Positions 5,690 through 5,952 of a stretch of DNA of 5,952 nucleotides are shown one piece after another. The DNA is from JASLBX01 sp036374175 (GTDB taxonomy: Bacteria; Actinomycetota; Actinomycetes; Jiangellales; Jiangellaceae), in NCBI GenBank assembly GCA_036374175.1, contig DASUUH010000129.1, forward strand, positions 1 to 5,952, written 5' to 3'. How positions within the stretch are numbered: position 1 is the first letter of the stretch; every line of letters starts with the position of its first letter. The position numbers were made by a program, and so were the translations under genes. The notes below the pieces were generated by a model that worked only from the letters and a program-made list of their open reading frames with translations, had not been told where the DNA came from and did not search any database.

Positions 5690-5952
5690 GTGTCTGCGGG
5701 GGAGAGGCTGGTGGGCCGGGAGGTCGAGGTTGCCGTGGCGGCGGCTGCGGTGCGCGATCTCAGCGATGGCCGGGGGTCGACGCTGGTGATCGAGGGGGAG
5801 GCCGGCATCGGCAAGACCCGCTTGGTGGAGTGCATAGTCGATGACGCGCGGTCTCGTGGGGTTGCCGTGTACGGCGGCCAGGCACATCCCTTCGAGCGCA
5901 CCCGCCCGTTCGGTGTGGTCGCTGCGGCTTTGAATCTGAGCCGGCGGTCGCC
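5690..5952 (+). CDS. Large LuxR-family/AAA ATPase regulator, N-terminus (3' end beyond window)
   Basis: The visible 87 codons match the start of large ATP-binding regulators of the LuxR (LAL/MalT-like) class: a short lead, then RLVGREVEV (residues 6-14), then a Walker A P-loop GEAGIGKT (36-43) followed by RLV. These proteins use an N-terminal ATPase and long helical repeats to control a C-terminal LuxR DNA-binding domain and often act as pathway-specific activators. The C-terminal part is outside the window, so an ATPase with a different effector (for example a cyclase fusion) cannot be excluded. GTG at 5690 is chosen because GGGAG precedes it by about 8 bases and the family usually starts just before LVGRE. 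Earlier in-frame starts exist at 5585, 5636, 5675 and 5684. If the tRNA fragment marks an element end, this gene lies on the element side. Confidence 0.8.
   Translation, partial: MSAGERLVGREVEVAVAAAAVRDLSDGRGSTLVIEGEAGIGKTRLVECIVDDARSRGVAVYGGQAHPFERTRPFGVVAAALNLSRRS

Noticed and set aside
1..5952. CRISPR array, insertion-sequence transposase or complete defence system
   Set aside because: No regularly spaced repeats, no transposase motif and no set of intact neighbouring defence genes are visible; the only toxin-like gene is broken.

Overview
The window looks like a piece of a high-GC actinobacterial chromosome. Third codon positions in the real genes are strongly G/C, and GTG is used as a start at least twice. 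The protein families (GCS2 ligase, actinobacterial-type lipoate ligase-fold protein, VapC, large LuxR-type ATPase regulator) are typical of soil actinomycetes. A tRNA-Lys fragment matches the actinobacterial form. I cannot name genus or species.

Layout. Positions 1-834 (minus) are the N-terminal 278 codons of a multicopper oxidase that runs off the left edge; a dyad lies just upstream of its start. Positions 835-1281 hold no convincing intact gene. Positions 1282-1677 (plus) carry a clearly coding but 5'-broken ORF of unknown family. It is followed tail-to-tail by a degenerate vapC (PIN-domain toxin) remnant at 1692-1982 (minus), which can be read only by changing frame three times. Positions 2021-3493 (minus) are an intact GCS2-family glutamate-cysteine ligase-like gene with a good ribosome binding site and a plausible promoter. 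Positions 3494-4107 are non-coding or decayed. Positions 4108-4818 (minus) are an intact lipoate/biotin ligase-fold protein. Positions 5081-5320 (minus) encode a short GNAT-like C-terminal fragment whose ATG lies inside the 3' end of a tRNA-Lys(CUU) fragment at 5311-5354. Beyond the fragment are several short TGGCA-type repeats. From 5690 (plus) a large LuxR/AAA-type regulator starts and runs off the right edge.

How it fits together. The three intact or edge-cut enzyme genes (oxidase, GCS2 ligase, lipoyl ligase-like) all read leftwards but are separated by long gaps and remnants, so I see no operon joining them. The dominant signature is decay and insertion: a broken toxin gene, a truncated acetyltransferase, an N-terminally broken unknown ORF, and a half tRNA with neighbouring repeats that looks like the outer attachment site of an integrative element. 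On that reading, DNA to the right of about 5354 (including the LuxR-type gene) is inside or derived from the element, and DNA to the left is the chromosomal flank. I found no intact novel defence or biosynthetic system. The att-like junction and the inverted repeats are the points most worth a second look.
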